From Thiomonas sp. (GTDB lineage: Bacteria > Pseudomonadota > Gammaproteobacteria > Burkholderiales > Burkholderiaceae): DNA of 5,721 nt. Below the pieces are notes generated by a model. The model did no database searches, was not told the DNA's origin, and saw nothing but the letters and a program-made list of their open reading frames with translations. The stretch is from assembly GCA_027443745.1 (NCBI GenBank), contig DAIAZB010000689.1, forward strand, positions 1 to 5,721, given 5' to 3'. Position numbers and translations under genes: made by a program. Below are positions 5,613 to 5,721 of this stretch, piece after piece (the first letter of the stretch is position 1; every line of letters starts with the position of its first letter).

Positions 5613-5721
5613 ATGCGCATAGGCGTTGTAGCGGAGAGTTTTGAAGGCGAGCGGCGGGTGGCGGGGACGCCCGAGACGGTCAAGAAGCTGGTGGGGCTGG
5701 GGCACACCGTGCTGGTGCAAA
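5613..5721 (+). CDS. pntA: NAD(P) transhydrogenase alpha subunit, N-terminus (cut by window end)
   Basis: Only 36 codons are present, running off the window. The opening MRIGVVAESFEGERRVAGTP followed by ETVKKLVGLGHTVLVQ matches the start of the alanine dehydrogenase/PNT N-terminal domain. The RVAxTPETVKKL form is typical of PntA, where E. coli has RVAATPKTV; alanine dehydrogenases usually have RVGLTP or RVALTP. PntA with PntB couples the proton gradient across the inner membrane to hydride transfer from NADH to NADP+, supplying NADPH. In many proteobacteria the alpha subunit is split into two genes; too little is visible to say which form this is. It is transcribed divergently from nudJ-mnmA. 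Confidence 0.78.
   Translation, partial: MRIGVVAESFEGERRVAGTPETVKKLVGLGHTVLVQ

Overview
The window is about 5.7 kb of GC-rich, densely coding bacterial chromosome. The combination of nudJ next to mnmA, the style of the RND permease, a DUF2892/CsoR-family pair and a pntA-type gene points to a betaproteobacterium, probably Burkholderiales. A sulfur- or metal-adapted lineage of the Thiomonas kind is possible, but this is an impression from protein style and the genus cannot be proven from the window.

Layout. (1) Positions 1-2979, + strand: the C-terminal ~992 residues of an RND-superfamily efflux permease whose start lies outside the window. (2) Positions 2980-3089: a short intergenic region holding a good sigma70-like promoter with an imperfect inverted repeat (ATACCC-N4-GGGTTT) between its -35 and -10 boxes. 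(3) Positions 3090-3314: a 74-residue DUF2892 (YgaP-like) membrane protein. (4) Positions 3315-3436: a spacer with a perfect 7-bp hairpin and a short direct repeat. (5) Positions 3437-3727: a 96-residue CsoR/RcnR-family (DUF156) repressor with an atypical ligand set. (6) Positions 3728-3783: a convergent gap with an 8-bp inverted repeat. (7) On the minus strand, nudJ (5457-4963) followed by mnmA (4953-3784), a tight two-gene unit. (8) Positions 5458-5612: a divergent intergenic region. (9) From 5613 to the window end, + strand: the first 36 codons of a pntA-like NAD(P) transhydrogenase alpha subunit.

How the genes fit together. The nudJ-mnmA pair is housekeeping: MnmA thiolates U34 of certain tRNAs and NudJ hydrolyses nucleoside or thiamine-precursor diphosphates. 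The two genes are also neighbours in E. coli. The RND permease would need a periplasmic adaptor and an outer membrane channel, presumably encoded upstream. The most interesting part is the DUF2892-CsoR pair. The putative operator lies inside the promoter of the first gene, so the repressor may control its own two-gene operon. Its sensing site lacks the usual copper ligands and also lacks the second cysteine position of CstR-type persulfide sensors, so its inducer is an open question. No mobile element, CRISPR array, rRNA or tRNA was seen.
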